From NCBI GenBank assembly GCA_011171075.1, contig DUFD01000046.1, positions 48,463 through 112,462 on the forward strand: a stretch of DNA of 64,000 bases, given 5' to 3'. Below, one piece after another: positions 34,368-42,538 of this stretch. The position numbers and the translations under genes are program-made. Within the stretch, counting starts at the first letter, position 1. The number at the start of each line of letters is the position of its first letter. Under the pieces are notes generated by a model that worked only from the letters and a program-made list of their open reading frames with translations, was not told the DNA's origin and searched no databases. Origin of the DNA: Dehalococcoidia bacterium (GTDB lineage Bacteria > Chloroflexota > Dehalococcoidia > Dehalococcoidales > Fen-1064).

Positions 34368-34844
34368 CTAAAGCTCGGGCATGGTCTCTTTCAATTGCTC
34401 CAGCAAATCCTGGTAGTGCTGGTTACCGGGTTTCAGTTGAAAACTTCGCTCGTTTTCACCAAGATGGTTTATCTCGACCAGAAGGTGCTCTTCCGGCATC
34501 ACGCTGAGTCCCTTCTCCGCCCATTCCACCACGCAGATACCGTTGCCGTAGAGGTAGTCGTCCAGCCCCAGGTCGGCTATCTCCTTGATATCGTCAAGCC
34601 GGTAGAGGTCGACGTGATAGAGGGGCAATCGACCGTGTAGTTCGCGTATGATAACGAAGGTTGGACTCAGCGTGTACTCTTCAATACCGAGTCCCCAGGC
34701 AATACCCTGAGTAAGACAGGTCTTTCCCGTCCCCAACTCGCCAACGAGAAGGAGAACATCACCGGCCTGGGCCAATTTTCCGATGCCCCGTCCCAGTTCA
34801 TAGGTCTGCTCCGGACTGTGGGTAATCAGGTTAAGGTTATTCAT
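34368..34844 (-). CDS. tsaE: tRNA threonylcarbamoyladenosine ATPase TsaE
   Basis: TsaE is the P-loop ATPase that drives turnover of the TsaBD complex. The 158-residue protein has the Walker A loop GELGTGKT (about 35-42), YTLSPTFVIIRELHGR and LYHVDLYRLDDIKEIADLGL, followed by VVEWAEK, the family core. Its ATG overlaps the thiL stop by four bases, so translation is probably coupled. Confidence 0.96.
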   Translation of the reverse strand: MNNLNLITHSPEQTYELGRGIGKLAQAGDVLLLVGELGTGKTCLTQGIAWGLGIEEYTLSPTFVIIRELHGRLPLYHVDLYRLDDIKEIADLGLDDYLYGNGICVVEWAEKGLSVMPEEHLLVEINHLGENERSFQLKPGNQHYQDLLEQLKETMPEL

Positions 34845-35854
34845 CTCCGACCCCTTTCCACCCTGAAATGGTCCCAGCCTTTCCCTGACAGGCTCACAGG
34901 GTTACCACTACTATCGACAACTTGTACCCGACGCTTATCGTCACTGATGACCTCGCCAATTACATATATCGGGCATGAGAATGTCTTGCTTATCTTTTCC
35001 ATGTACCCGGTACTGGCGGTAAATAGGAGCTCGTAGTCCTCTCCGCCGGTCAGTGCCAGTTCCAGCGCGCGCTCACCAAAGCTACTTTTAACGGCCGGCG
35101 CCACGGGTACAAGGTCAGCCTCTATCCGGGCACCGACCCGGCTTGCCTGGCAGATATGCTGAAGGTCGGCAATCAGCCCATCACTAATGTCAATCGCTGC
35201 TTTCACGCCGTTCTCTACCAGTAATTGCCCTTCGGGCACTCGCGGGACAGGTCGGAGAAGGGCCTTTCTCAGGGCAGCAGTTACCTGTGGTTCAAATTTC
35301 TGACCCTTACCAAGCATCTCAACCCCGGCGGCGGCAGCCCCCAGTGGGCCGGTAACAGCCACTTTTTCCCCCGTGCACGCAGCGGAGCGGGTCAGGAGAC
35401 TATCCCGGCTGATGGCGCTGCCAAAAACAGTGACATTAATAACAAGCTGCGGGGCACTTACGATATTACCGCCGACTATACGCACCTGAAACTCCCCAGC
35501 CAGAGAAATCATCCCCTGGTAGAGACTGGTGACATCCTCAACATCGGTATCGCCGGGCAGACCCAGCGAAACCAGAGCATATTCTGGCTGGCCGCCCATG
35601 GCAGCGATGTCACTTAGATTGACCGCCAGAGATTTCCAGCCCACCTCTTCCCAGGAGGCCGTTATAAGAGAGAAATGTACATCCTCCACAAGGGAGTCGA
35701 CGGTAGCCAGCTGCACTGCACCGTCGCACTGCCAGGCAGCAGTATCATCTCCGATACCAATGATGAGATTACTACCCTGCTCACCCCGGGTACTGTTGAC
35801 CATTTCGGCAAGCCGGTCAATCAGCCCGAACTCCCCCAGCTCCGAGACCTTCAT
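34841..35854 (-). CDS. thiL: Thiamine-monophosphate kinase
   Basis: The enzyme phosphorylates thiamine monophosphate to the active diphosphate, the cofactor of the acetolactate synthase seen earlier. The 337-residue protein has the PurM-like start GEFGLIDRLAEMV and LIIGIGDDTAAW (metal Asp pair). It also has VDSLVEDVHF, LSDIAAMGGQPEYALVSLGL, AIDISDGLIADL and LTGGEDYELLF. It heads the thiL-tsaE-tsaB-ndk operon and is divergent from the phosphoesterase gene. Confidence 0.96.
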   Translation of the reverse strand: MKVSELGEFGLIDRLAEMVNSTRGEQGSNLIIGIGDDTAAWQCDGAVQLATVDSLVEDVHFSLITASWEEVGWKSLAVNLSDIAAMGGQPEYALVSLGLPGDTDVEDVTSLYQGMISLAGEFQVRIVGGNIVSAPQLVINVTVFGSAISRDSLLTRSAACTGEKVAVTGPLGAAAAGVEMLGKGQKFEPQVTAALRKALLRPVPRVPEGQLLVENGVKAAIDISDGLIADLQHICQASRVGARIEADLVPVAPAVKSSFGERALELALTGGEDYELLFTASTGYMEKISKTFSCPIYVIGEVISDDKRRVQVVDSSGNPVSLSGKGWDHFRVERGRR

Positions 35855-35953
35855 AGTTCGAATTATATCACCCGCAAATTCAGGTTGTATAGGAAAAAGG
35901 AAGTGCTGGCTAATTACGTGTTCTACCTGCCGTTACCTCGGTATCATGCGCTA

Positions 35954-35982
35954 TTGTCGTCATTGTGAGTGCGGGCTATAAT
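35954..35982 (+). promoter_or_regulatory. Promoter of the phosphoesterase gene
   Basis: TTGTCG (35954-35959), 17 bases, TATAAT (35977-35982). It lies 39 bases before the chosen ATG 36022, so the frame opening at 35965 inside it is not used. Confidence 0.65.
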
Positions 35983-36021
35983 GAGAAAAAAGGAGCATTT
36001 CTTAGATATCTGAGGTGCGAA

Positions 36022-36765
36022 ATGCGCTACGCAATTATTGCAGATATCCACTCAAACCTCGCAGCCCTGACCGCAGTACTGGACGATATCAAACACACTG
36101 GAGGGGCTGACGAGATATGGTGCCTGGGAGACATTGTCGGCTACGGTCCGGACCCACGGGAGTGCCTGGATATCATCCGCCAGACTACAAATATATGCGT
36201 TGCCGGTAACCACGACTGGGCAGTTATCGGTGGCAAGAATGAAGTAGACATTTCCGAATTCAATCCCGACGCAGCCTACGCCGACCAGTGGACAGCGCAA
36301 CAGCTCAGTAATGAAGATATGGAATACCTCAGTAATCTGCCCCTAGCGATCGAAAAGGGTGATTTTACACTGGTCCACGGCAGTCCCCGAGAGCCTGTCC
36401 GCGAATACCTGCTTTCCTCTGGAGCTGCCCGCGAGAACCTTTCTTACTTCACGACGCGGTTCTGCCTGGTTGGTCACTCCCATCAGCCGGTGGTTTTCTA
36501 CTGCAAGGAAAATGGAGACGTCTCTGCGCGATACTTTCTGCCGGATAATCCGGTGACGACAGATGAAGGCCGGTTGATTATCAATCCCGGCAGCGTGGGG
36601 CAGCCCCGTGATAGCAACCCGGACGCTGCCTACGCCATCTACGACAGCGAGCAGCAGCTGATAAGGCTCCACCGCATTCCCTACGATATCCGTGCCACGC
36701 AAAAAAAGATGCAGGCGCACGGTCTACCCGTGCGCCTTGCAGCCCGTTTGAGCTATGGCGTGTAG
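36022..36765 (+). CDS. Calcineurin-like metallophosphoesterase (YfcE/DUF family)
   Basis: The 247-residue cytosolic protein carries the five metal-binding blocks of the family: IIADIHSNLAAL, LGDIVGYGPDP, GNHDW, LVHGSP and GHSHQPVV. The terminal NPGSVGQPRDSNPDAAY is typical of this subgroup of predicted nucleotide phosphodiesterases or phosphatases. The natural substrate is unknown. ATG 36022 follows TGAGGTG. Confidence 0.9.
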   Translation: MRYAIIADIHSNLAALTAVLDDIKHTGGADEIWCLGDIVGYGPDPRECLDIIRQTTNICVAGNHDWAVIGGKNEVDISEFNPDAAYADQWTAQQLSNEDMEYLSNLPLAIEKGDFTLVHGSPREPVREYLLSSGAARENLSYFTTRFCLVGHSHQPVVFYCKENGDVSARYFLPDNPVTTDEGRLIINPGSVGQPRDSNPDAAYAIYDSEQQLIRLHRIPYDIRATQKKMQAHGLPVRLAARLSYGV

Positions 36766-36780
36766 AAACACTGGCCAGAA

Positions 36781-37536
36781 CTACAGGTGACACATAGCAG
36801 CCCCATCAACATAAAGGAGCTGACCTGTAAGAAAGTCCGTGGTGTCAGACACCAGATATACCAGCAGCGAACCCACCTCTTCGGGACGACCGTAACGCTT
36901 CAACGGTATGTATTTCAGAAGGAGCTCCTCCTGCGGCGCCCCGGTTTTTTCGGTCTCGGACATCCAGCCGGTACCGATAGCATTCACCGTTATACCGTGC
37001 CTGCCCCATTCGATATCCAGTGCCCGGGTCAACTGCAGCACGCCACCCATGGCAGCGCAGTATGCAGCAAAATTCGCGACCCCTCTTTCGGCAAGGCATG
37101 AGATAAGGTTGATAATCCTGCCTTTCTCCTGCTTAATCATCTGCCTGCCCACTGCCTGGCAACCATGAAACGCAGAGTTCAGGTTGACATCAATCATCCG
37201 GTGCCACTCACTTTCCGACGTCTCGAGGAGAGGTTTGGCAAGCAGCAGCTCATTGGCATTTACCAGAATATCTATCCGGCCAAACCCGGCCACGACCTGG
37301 TCAACCATCTTCTGTACCTGTGCGGCATCGGTCATATCTGTTTTCAGGGTCAATGCTTTCTGTCCGTGTCGGCTTACCTCTCCGGCAGCCTCTTCGATTC
37401 TCTTTGCGTTCCGAGCGGCGAAGGCCACATCGGCACCGGCCTCAGCCAGAGCCGCCCCCGCATATTTGCTCCAGTACTTACTGTCCCCGGCAACCAGGGC
37501 TTTCTTACCTTCAAGTCTGAAATCTCCAGCGACCAT
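36781..37536 (-). CDS. Degenerate short-chain dehydrogenase (probable pseudoenzyme)
   Basis: The SDR fold is clear over 251 residues (LTLKTDMTDAAQVQKMVDQV, VNLNSAFHGCQAVGRQMI, GITVNAIGTGWMSETE, FLTGQLLYVDGAA), yet all three signature sites are altered. The nucleotide loop TGxxxGxG reads VAGDSKYWSKY (15-25). NNAG reads NANE (93-96). The catalytic YxxxK reads YCAAM, with Tyr159 kept and Lys replaced by Met163, while Ser146 is present. Activity as a normal dehydrogenase is doubtful. ATG 37536 lies two bases from the stop of a canonical SDR. The pair could form a heteromer, with this subunit structural or regulatory. Confidence 0.85.
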   Translation of the reverse strand: MVAGDFRLEGKKALVAGDSKYWSKYAGAALAEAGADVAFAARNAKRIEEAAGEVSRHGQKALTLKTDMTDAAQVQKMVDQVVAGFGRIDILVNANELLLAKPLLETSESEWHRMIDVNLNSAFHGCQAVGRQMIKQEKGRIINLISCLAERGVANFAAYCAAMGGVLQLTRALDIEWGRHGITVNAIGTGWMSETEKTGAPQEELLLKYIPLKRYGRPEEVGSLLVYLVSDTTDFLTGQLLYVDGAAMCHL

Positions 37537-37537
37537 C

Positions 37538-38356
37538 TTAGTCCTCCTCCATTGCAATAACTGGCGCGTATCCGGTCGGTGAGACACCTCCAGCCAGTCC
37601 GCCGCCGTCGTTGGCAAACAGTGCACCTGTGATATAGTCAGAGGCATCGGAAGCCAGAAACAGTGCCAGATGCCCGATATCTTCTGGTACGCCAATGCGC
37701 CCCACCGGGATGAAATCGCTGGTGAGGAACGACCCTCTGGTGGACGGCTCCGGCTGTAATTCCCGTACATTAACAAAGCCAGGGGCAATGCAGTTTATCT
37801 GGATATTGTCCTGAGCGAATGTAGTCGCCAGGACACGGGTGAAGTTGATTACCCCGGCCTTGGCGGTACCGTACATGAAGTCGCCTCGATTACCCCTCAT
37901 GCCGTTACCGGAGGCAATGTTGATGATTTTACCGTGTCCTTGGTCAACAAAGTGCTTTATCGCCGCCCGGCAGCAGTAGAAGGCGCCACTGAGATTAGTG
38001 TCAATCCCAATACGCCACTCCTCGTCAGTAACTTCCCAGAGCGGTCTGCGTTCCTGGCCGCGAACGATGCCGGCGTTGTTCACCAGGATATCGAGCCCTC
38101 CCATCTCTACCAGCGTCCGTTCCACCAGATTGTTGACCTGTGCCGGGTCGGTGACATCGGTAGGAATTGCCAGCGCCCGGGGACCAATCTCCCTGACTTC
38201 ATCAGCAGTCTGCTCAATAGCACCGATACGACGAGCAGCCACAACGATATCGGCCCCTTCCTTCGCCATGAGCAGCGCCATCATCTTACCGAGGCCGGTA
38301 CCACCGCCGGTAATAATCGCCACCTTCCCCGCCAAGGTACCATTTCCCGTAGCCAT
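37538..38356 (-). CDS. Short-chain dehydrogenase/reductase (canonical)
   Basis: This 272-residue NAD(P)-dependent oxidoreductase has the full set of motifs: ITGGGTGLGKMMALLMAKEG, DVTDPAQVNNLVER, ILVNNAGIVRG, NIASGNGMRG (catalytic Ser) and FMYGTAKAGVINFTRVLATT (Tyr-x-x-x-Lys). It also has INCIAPGFVNV, and a Gly-rich C-terminus (NDGGGLAGG). The substrate is unknown. ATG 38356 has AAGGAGGTG upstream; a GTG at 38365 overlaps that site. The degenerate SDR follows directly. Confidence 0.93.
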   Translation of the reverse strand: MATGNGTLAGKVAIITGGGTGLGKMMALLMAKEGADIVVAARRIGAIEQTADEVREIGPRALAIPTDVTDPAQVNNLVERTLVEMGGLDILVNNAGIVRGQERRPLWEVTDEEWRIGIDTNLSGAFYCCRAAIKHFVDQGHGKIINIASGNGMRGNRGDFMYGTAKAGVINFTRVLATTFAQDNIQINCIAPGFVNVRELQPEPSTRGSFLTSDFIPVGRIGVPEDIGHLALFLASDASDYITGALFANDGGGLAGGVSPTGYAPVIAMEED

Positions 38357-38395
38357 TACGTGCACCTCCTTTTTTAGTTCGGTACCCCAGACAGT

Positions 38396-38430
38396 ACCAG
38401 CACCGCTTTAATCAGGGAAGCGGTGCTGGT
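38396..38430 (-). terminator. Strong hairpin after the tRNA genes
   Basis: A perfect 13-bp stem: ACCAGCACCGCTT (38396-38408) with AAGCGGTGCTGGT (38418-38430) and a nine-base loop. It lies 16 bases beyond tRNA-Gly on the minus strand. No U-run follows, so it may end or protect the tRNA transcript without being a classical intrinsic terminator. Confidence 0.45.
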
Positions 38431-38446
38431 GATGCCGTACTAATTC

Positions 38447-38522
38447 TGGAGCGGAAGACGAGATTCGAACTCGCGACCTCCTCCTTGGCAAGGAGGCGTT
38501 CTAGCCACTGAACTACTTCCGC
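38447..38522 (-). tRNA. tRNA-Gly (anticodon GCC), CCA encoded
   Basis: The minus strand gives GCGGAAG at the 5' end paired with CTTCCGC at the 3' end. The anticodon arm is CTCCTTGCCAAGGAG with anticodon GCC, and the T-arm contains GTTCGAATC. The discriminator T is followed by a genomically encoded CCA (38449-38447). It sits eight bases after tRNA-Phe. Confidence 0.96.
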
Positions 38523-38530
38523 ATATATTC

Positions 38531-38606
<76 letters not shown>

Positions 38607-38615
38607 GTAAGGGCT

Positions 38616-38645
38616 ATTTTAGCCGTTTGCCAGAGGGGGTGTCAA
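38616..38645 (-). promoter_or_regulatory. Promoter of the tRNA-Phe/tRNA-Gly unit
   Basis: On the minus strand, TTGACA (38645-38640), 18 bases, then TAAAAT (38621-38616), ten bases before tRNA-Phe. Confidence 0.7.
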
Positions 38646-38720
38646 GGATGAGCGCCCTCCTGAATCACCGGTGACACTTCGTCATTATCTCACCTGCATC
38701 ACGGTCCTGTCTGGTAATTT

Positions 38721-39006
38721 AGGCCCCATCCCCTGTATCCCCTTCCCCAGAGGGGAAGGGGAAGATATGAAAAGAGGGGCTTCGCCCCTCTTGAACTCCC
38801 CTTAAGGATTCAGAAATTGAACCTCTCGCGAACTTCGTGAACTCCCTCATAACATTATGCACGAGCGGCATATTGTCACGCTGATCTCCGTCCATTTTTA
38901 GAGGTGCAAAGGCGTTTGCCTGAGAATTACCCTCCCACCGTTCTGGGGTGTCCAGAGGGGTGTAACCCCTCTTGGCGGGGGATTCCAAGGGGGTGTCCCC
39001 CTTGGC
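38721..39006. repeat. Palindromic repeat, modules A-B-C (long form)
   Basis: This occupies most of the gene-free stretch 38607-39090. It has module A (AGGCCCCATCC, then CCCTTCCCCAGAGGGGAAGG), module B (GAGGGGCTTCGCCCCTC), a ~100-base variable part containing GAGGTGCAAAGGCGTTTGCC, and module C (GGGGTGTCCAGAGGGGTG, then TAACCCCTC and CAAGGGGGTGTCCCCCTTG). It closely parallels the copy at 42296. Confidence 0.8.
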
Positions 39007-39090
39007 CCGTCTCCCATTCACAGAGAGTGAAAATGGCCGACCACGTGAATGGCTGGCTGAAAGGGTATCACAAGATTACAGATCTACGTG

Positions 39091-39579
39091 CTAGGGAGAC
39101 TCGTTTATTAACCGCGATAGCTCGTTGGCATCAGCAAGACTCAAACCAGATATCACACCTTTATCTGTAATCACAGCCTTGACAACTGGTGCAATTGGTT
39201 GTCCTTCCTTATCCAGTAAGGGCTCGGCATCATCGCCCTCACCTCTGAAGATGGCCAGCGGCTTGTCTAACAACCGGCTGGTGATTTGCTCGCACAGTAT
39301 GCTGCCCTCTTCCGTGAACTCGAAACATAACATAGGTCCACCACCATGAGGATTCTCCTCAACATAGGTGTTCTTTTTAAAGTGATTACTATTTAGCACC
39401 ACTTCTTCACCGTCAATTACACCAGTGGCAGGCACCCATACGAGTATGGTACCCGACCCTCCTTCATCCTCTACTTCCACTTGCTCTCGAAATTCAAGCA
39501 ATGGTTCTGCAGGACGGCATCCTATCATCGTCGATAGGACAAGTAAAAGTATAACACCATGGGTAACAAATGCTCTCAT
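39091..39579 (-). CDS. Lipoprotein resembling the SecD P1-head domain
   Basis: The 162-residue protein has a signal peptide ending in a lipobox (LLLVLSTMIGC, Cys21), so it is probably anchored outside the membrane. The mature part resembles the periplasmic head of the protein-export factor SecD. GGGPMLCFEFTEEGSILCEQ (about 78-97) is followed by DKPLAIFRGEG, APVVKAVITDKGVISGLSLA and ANELSRLI, matching SecD's 'laifldg...sapvv...itgGfs.eeA..La..L' pattern. No transmembrane channel part follows, so it is a stand-alone head. It might bind exported proteins or be a decayed fragment recruited to a new job. Confidence 0.65.
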   Translation of the reverse strand: MRAFVTHGVILLLVLSTMIGCRPAEPLLEFREQVEVEDEGGSGTILVWVPATGVIDGEEVVLNSNHFKKNTYVEENPHGGGPMLCFEFTEEGSILCEQITSRLLDKPLAIFRGEGDDAEPLLDKEGQPIAPVVKAVITDKGVISGLSLADANELSRLINESP

Positions 39580-39604
39580 GCCACACCTACTTAGGAGAAT
39601 TAAT

Positions 39605-40120
39605 CTACTCTTTAAAAGTCTCGTAGCAGACTATCTCGTCCAGGGACTTGCGGATTTTTTCACGCCTGTCCTGTTTAGGAAAGCCCAGTGGAAGCAGCAC
39701 CACAACTTTGCAATCATCCGGCACCCCCAGCACAGCCCTGGCCTCGTCCTGAGAGGAGGCACCAATCCAGCATGTCCCAAGCCCTTCATCAGCGGCCGCC
39801 AGGGTCATGTGGTCCACGGCGATAGCCAGGTCAACGGCATACGCTGGTACCCCACATCGCATGACATACTCCGGCATGGTAGACACCGCCGCAATCACCA
39901 CGGGAGCTTGTGCAACATGACGTTGCCCTCCGGTAGCCGCCGATAACTCTCTACGCCTTTTTTCGTCCCGCACGACGATGAATTTACATCTCTGCCGGTT
40001 ACTTGCCGAGGGGGCTAGTCTGGCTGCCTCCAGCACTTTTAGCAGCTTGTCTTCCGGCACAGGTCTATCCTTGTAGTTGCGGACACTTTCTCTTTTCGCA
40101 ATGGCTTCCATCACTTCCAT
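39605..40120 (-). CDS. Nitroreductase-family flavoprotein
   Basis: This FMN-dependent oxidoreductase of 171 residues uses NAD(P)H, with the natural substrate unknown. MEAIAKRESVRNYKDRPVPE and LEAARLAPSASNRQRCKFIV form the FMN phosphate site. DLAIAVDHMTLAAADEGLGT with CWIGA, and VLLPLGFPK, complete the fold. Anaerobes often carry such enzymes for quinone, nitro-compound or enoate reduction. Confidence 0.92.
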   Translation of the reverse strand: MEVMEAIAKRESVRNYKDRPVPEDKLLKVLEAARLAPSASNRQRCKFIVVRDEKRRRELSAATGGQRHVAQAPVVIAAVSTMPEYVMRCGVPAYAVDLAIAVDHMTLAAADEGLGTCWIGASSQDEARAVLGVPDDCKVVVLLPLGFPKQDRREKIRKSLDEIVCYETFKE

Positions 40121-40236
40121 CGGTACTCTCCCACCACTTCGTGTTGTGCTTTCAGCAGATTACAGATATCATACCACTAAATTGTATATCGAACAGCCCC
40201 GGCTGTTTGTGAAAATATCAGTACGTAAAAGATACA

Positions 40237-40872
40237 ATGCTCAAATTGTTGAAGACAGAACTCAGAGAGCTGTACGCCTTCCTCCGAAGGCACGGCAGGG
40301 AGATACTCGTTGTTTGCATAGCTTCTTTGTGCCTGGCCCTTCAGGAGTACCACTCATTCCGACCTGACTGGGCCAGTTCGCTGGTGTACTACGCAGTCCT
40401 ACCCATTCTGTCGATTATCTTCCTGCTGCGAAAAAATCCCCTCGACTTCGGGTTGAGATTGGGTAACTGGAAACTCTGGGGAGTCCACCTGGCTGTTATC
40501 GTTATCCTGGGACTCCCAATCCTGTACGGGGCGTCCCGTATGCCCTCAGTAGCAAGATACTACACACAAACGGAATTTCAACTGGTCAGGTACTCCCTCG
40601 AGATAGCCGTTGCCCTGTTCGCCTGGGAGTTCATCCTGCGCGGCTTTATGCTCTTCGGGCTTAAGGAAAAGCTGGGAGAGGTGAGTATCCTGGTGCAGAT
40701 GGTGCCGTTTGTCATACTCCACTTTGGCAAGCCGGAAATAGAGATGATTAGCACGATAATAATGGGTATCTATTTCGGCTACATAGCCTACCGGAGTAAC
40801 TCCTGCTGGCCGGCGGTCATTATGCACATCTATATCAACATCACGGCACGGGTCTTCGTGAATCTGCTGTAA
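40237..40872 (+). CDS. CPBP-family intramembrane metalloprotease
   Basis: The 211-residue protein has about six membrane helices and the CAAX/bacteriocin-processing (Abi/CPBP) core. The active-site motif reads WEFILRGFMLFGL, with one Glu where the family often has two, then FVILHFGKPEIEMIST and the third motif VIMHIYINITARV. Members cleave peptides within membranes, and the substrates here are unknown. No clear ribosome site precedes ATG 40237, so the start is uncertain. Confidence 0.85.
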   Translation: MLKLLKTELRELYAFLRRHGREILVVCIASLCLALQEYHSFRPDWASSLVYYAVLPILSIIFLLRKNPLDFGLRLGNWKLWGVHLAVIVILGLPILYGASRMPSVARYYTQTEFQLVRYSLEIAVALFAWEFILRGFMLFGLKEKLGEVSILVQMVPFVILHFGKPEIEMISTIIMGIYFGYIAYRSNSCWPAVIMHIYINITARVFVNLL

Positions 40873-40878
40873 CCGGTG

Positions 40879-41073
40879 TTACCCATTCGTGGAACCTGTA
40901 TCTTTGACCCTCTCAAGGACGAGAAACCAGAGCCTGCCACAGTAACGGCACCGCCTGAGGATAACCTTCTTCCATGAAGCCGCCTTGACGCGGATAATCC
41001 CCGATTCAGCCGCTGGCCAAGTCGCACCACATTTCGTGCAACGTAATCGCCACCCCGGGGCGTAGCCCTTCAT
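40879..41073 (-). CDS. Small zinc-ribbon protein
   Basis: This is a 64-residue basic protein with two Cys pairs, CTKCGATW (12-19) and CRYCGRLWF (about 42-50), spaced as a zinc ribbon. Its ATG shares a base with the stop of the RNase HI-like gene (TGATG), so it is translated right after it. Function is unknown, and nucleic-acid binding is plausible from charge and fold. Confidence 0.6.
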   Translation of the reverse strand: MKGYAPGWRLRCTKCGATWPAAESGIIRVKAASWKKVILRRCRYCGRLWFLVLERVKDTGSTNG

Positions 41074-41486
41074 CAGCTACTGCCCCTTGTCAGGGCCTTG
41101 TTAGCCAGTCGGTCTGCCTCGGTGTTCTGCTCGCGGGGGACACTCGAAATGGTGAAGCCTTCCAGCTGGCTTAGAAGTTGTCCTACCTTCAGGTAGAGCG
41201 GCCGGAGTGCGGCATTTTTCACGCGGTACCTGCCCTTCATCTGCTTGACCACCAGCTCTGAATCGAGCCGGATGTCGACCTGTCTCGCACCCAGCTCAAT
41301 TGCCTTCTCCAGAGCAGCAATCAGAGCTTGATATTCCGCCTGATTGTTGGTCGCCCGCCCGATACGCTTGGATATCGAAGTCAGCAGACGACCCCGCTCA
41401 TCCTTTATCGTGGCACCAATAGCCGCCGGACCCGGATTGTGCCGGGAAGCGCCGTCAGCATTTATGATAAGTCTGTCTGCTGTCAT
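41073..41486 (-). CDS. Ribonuclease HI-like protein
   Basis: The 137-residue RNase H fold has all four acidic positions: NADGASRHNPGPAAIG (Asp11), NNQAEYQALIAAL (Glu about 51), IRLDSELVVKQMKG (Asp about 75) and EADRLANKAL (Asp about 128). Such short stand-alone proteins cut RNA in RNA-DNA hybrids and belong to the RnhA-like group of Gram-positives and archaea. It lies downstream of a coiled-coil zinc-ribbon gene in a minus-strand run of three nucleic-acid-type genes. Confidence 0.88.
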   Translation of the reverse strand: MTADRLIINADGASRHNPGPAAIGATIKDERGRLLTSISKRIGRATNNQAEYQALIAALEKAIELGARQVDIRLDSELVVKQMKGRYRVKNAALRPLYLKVGQLLSQLEGFTISSVPREQNTEADRLANKALTRGSS

Positions 41487-41495
41487 GATATGTTT

Positions 41496-42191
41496 TCAGG
41501 CAAGGAAGAGGATGCGTCCGCAACTGCCACAACGCACCAGTCCGCCACCCCTGGCCTGCTGCAACTCGGTGGTGGTCAACGCTATCTGGCAACCCCGACA
41601 TGTCCCCTGCTCCACTCTGGCCACAGCTGTCCCTTTCCGCGACCTTAGCTGCTCATAGACACTGACAGTTCCTGAGGCAATCCCGACTACCATCAGTTGT
41701 CGCTCCCGGGTAAGTCCGGTATGCGCCGCCTCGAGCTCATCCAGCTCCACCGATAGCTTCTCCTGCAGAGCACGCCAGTCAGCTTCCAGCCTGCCAAGCT
41801 CCTCGGTTAGAGCGTTAATACTGCCGGTTGTGGCCTCGGCCTGGTCCATCACCTCCAGCGCCCTGTCTTCCAACTCGTTACGCCGGGTTTTCAATTCGTC
41901 AGCCTCGCGCTGGAGATTAGTCAACTCCTTGGGATTCCGTATCTTGCCACCGAACAGCTTGTCCTCGGTGGCTATCAGCTTAGTCGTGAGGTCCTCGGCC
42001 TCCCACTCTGCGGCATGTTGTTGTTTCTCCAGCTCCTCAAGTCGTTTCCGCTCGGTCGCCAGTTTGGCCCTCACCTGCGTTACTTCCTGACTCTCTCCAA
42101 GCTGTCCTTTAATTTTAGCCTGGTTCCGCTCGTTGGCAGCGAGCGTCAGGTCAAGCTCCTGTAACTGGTAAAGCTGCTGGGCAATACTCAT
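41496..42191 (-). CDS. Coiled-coil protein with C-terminal zinc ribbon (CT398-like)
   Basis: In this 231-residue protein, residues 1-165 form a long coiled coil (AQQLYQLQELDLTLAANERN onward, with KIRNPKELTNLQREADELKT). A C4 zinc ribbon follows: GTCRGCQIALTTTELQQARG with LVRCGSCGRILF. This architecture is widespread in bacteria and has been linked to RNA or secretion roles without firm proof. ATG 42191 is preferred because the opening at 42215 overlaps a TACAAT -10 element. Confidence 0.85.
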   Translation of the reverse strand: MSIAQQLYQLQELDLTLAANERNQAKIKGQLGESQEVTQVRAKLATERKRLEELEKQQHAAEWEAEDLTTKLIATEDKLFGGKIRNPKELTNLQREADELKTRRNELEDRALEVMDQAEATTGSINALTEELGRLEADWRALQEKLSVELDELEAAHTGLTRERQLMVVGIASGTVSVYEQLRSRKGTAVARVEQGTCRGCQIALTTTELQQARGGGLVRCGSCGRILFLA

Positions 42192-42295
42192 CCTTCTCTT
42201 CGGTGTATTGTACAACGGGCATTAGCCAATATCAATTTCAACCACACGCTGAGATGATTGGTGACACTCTAAGGCTTTTTTACCTGTTCGATGGT

Positions 42296-42538
42296 GGAGG
42301 CCCCATCCCCTTAGTCCCCTTCCCCAGAGGGGAAGGGGACATAAATAGAAAAGAGGGGCTTCGCCCCTCTTATACACCCCTCATAGCTTAACCTGGGTAA
42401 AACACAACCCTTCCTGATAGTCAGGCCCGTCCATGAGGTGCAAAGGCACTTGCCTAGAAACAGCCTGCTCACCGTTTTGGGGTGTCCAGAGGGGTGTAAC
42501 CCCTTTGGAACGGGGGTTCAAGGGGGTGTCCCCCTTGA
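42296..42538. repeat. Palindromic repeat, modules A-B-C (long form)
   Basis: This fills the gene-free stretch before the terminase genes. It has module A (GGAGGCCCCATCC, then CCCTTCCCCAGAGGGGAAGG), module B (GAGGGGCTTCGCCCCTC), a variable part with GAGGTGCAAAGGCACTTGCC, and module C (GGGGTGTCCAGAGGGGTG, TAACCCC, GGAACGGGGGTTC, AAGGGGGTGTCCCCCTT). It is nearly the same as the 38721 and 6947 copies. Confidence 0.82.

Noticed and set aside
42296..42538. CRISPR array or insertion sequence in the repeat-rich gaps
   Set aside because: The repeats are palindromic modules without regular spacers, and no transposase frame or terminal duplication was seen.
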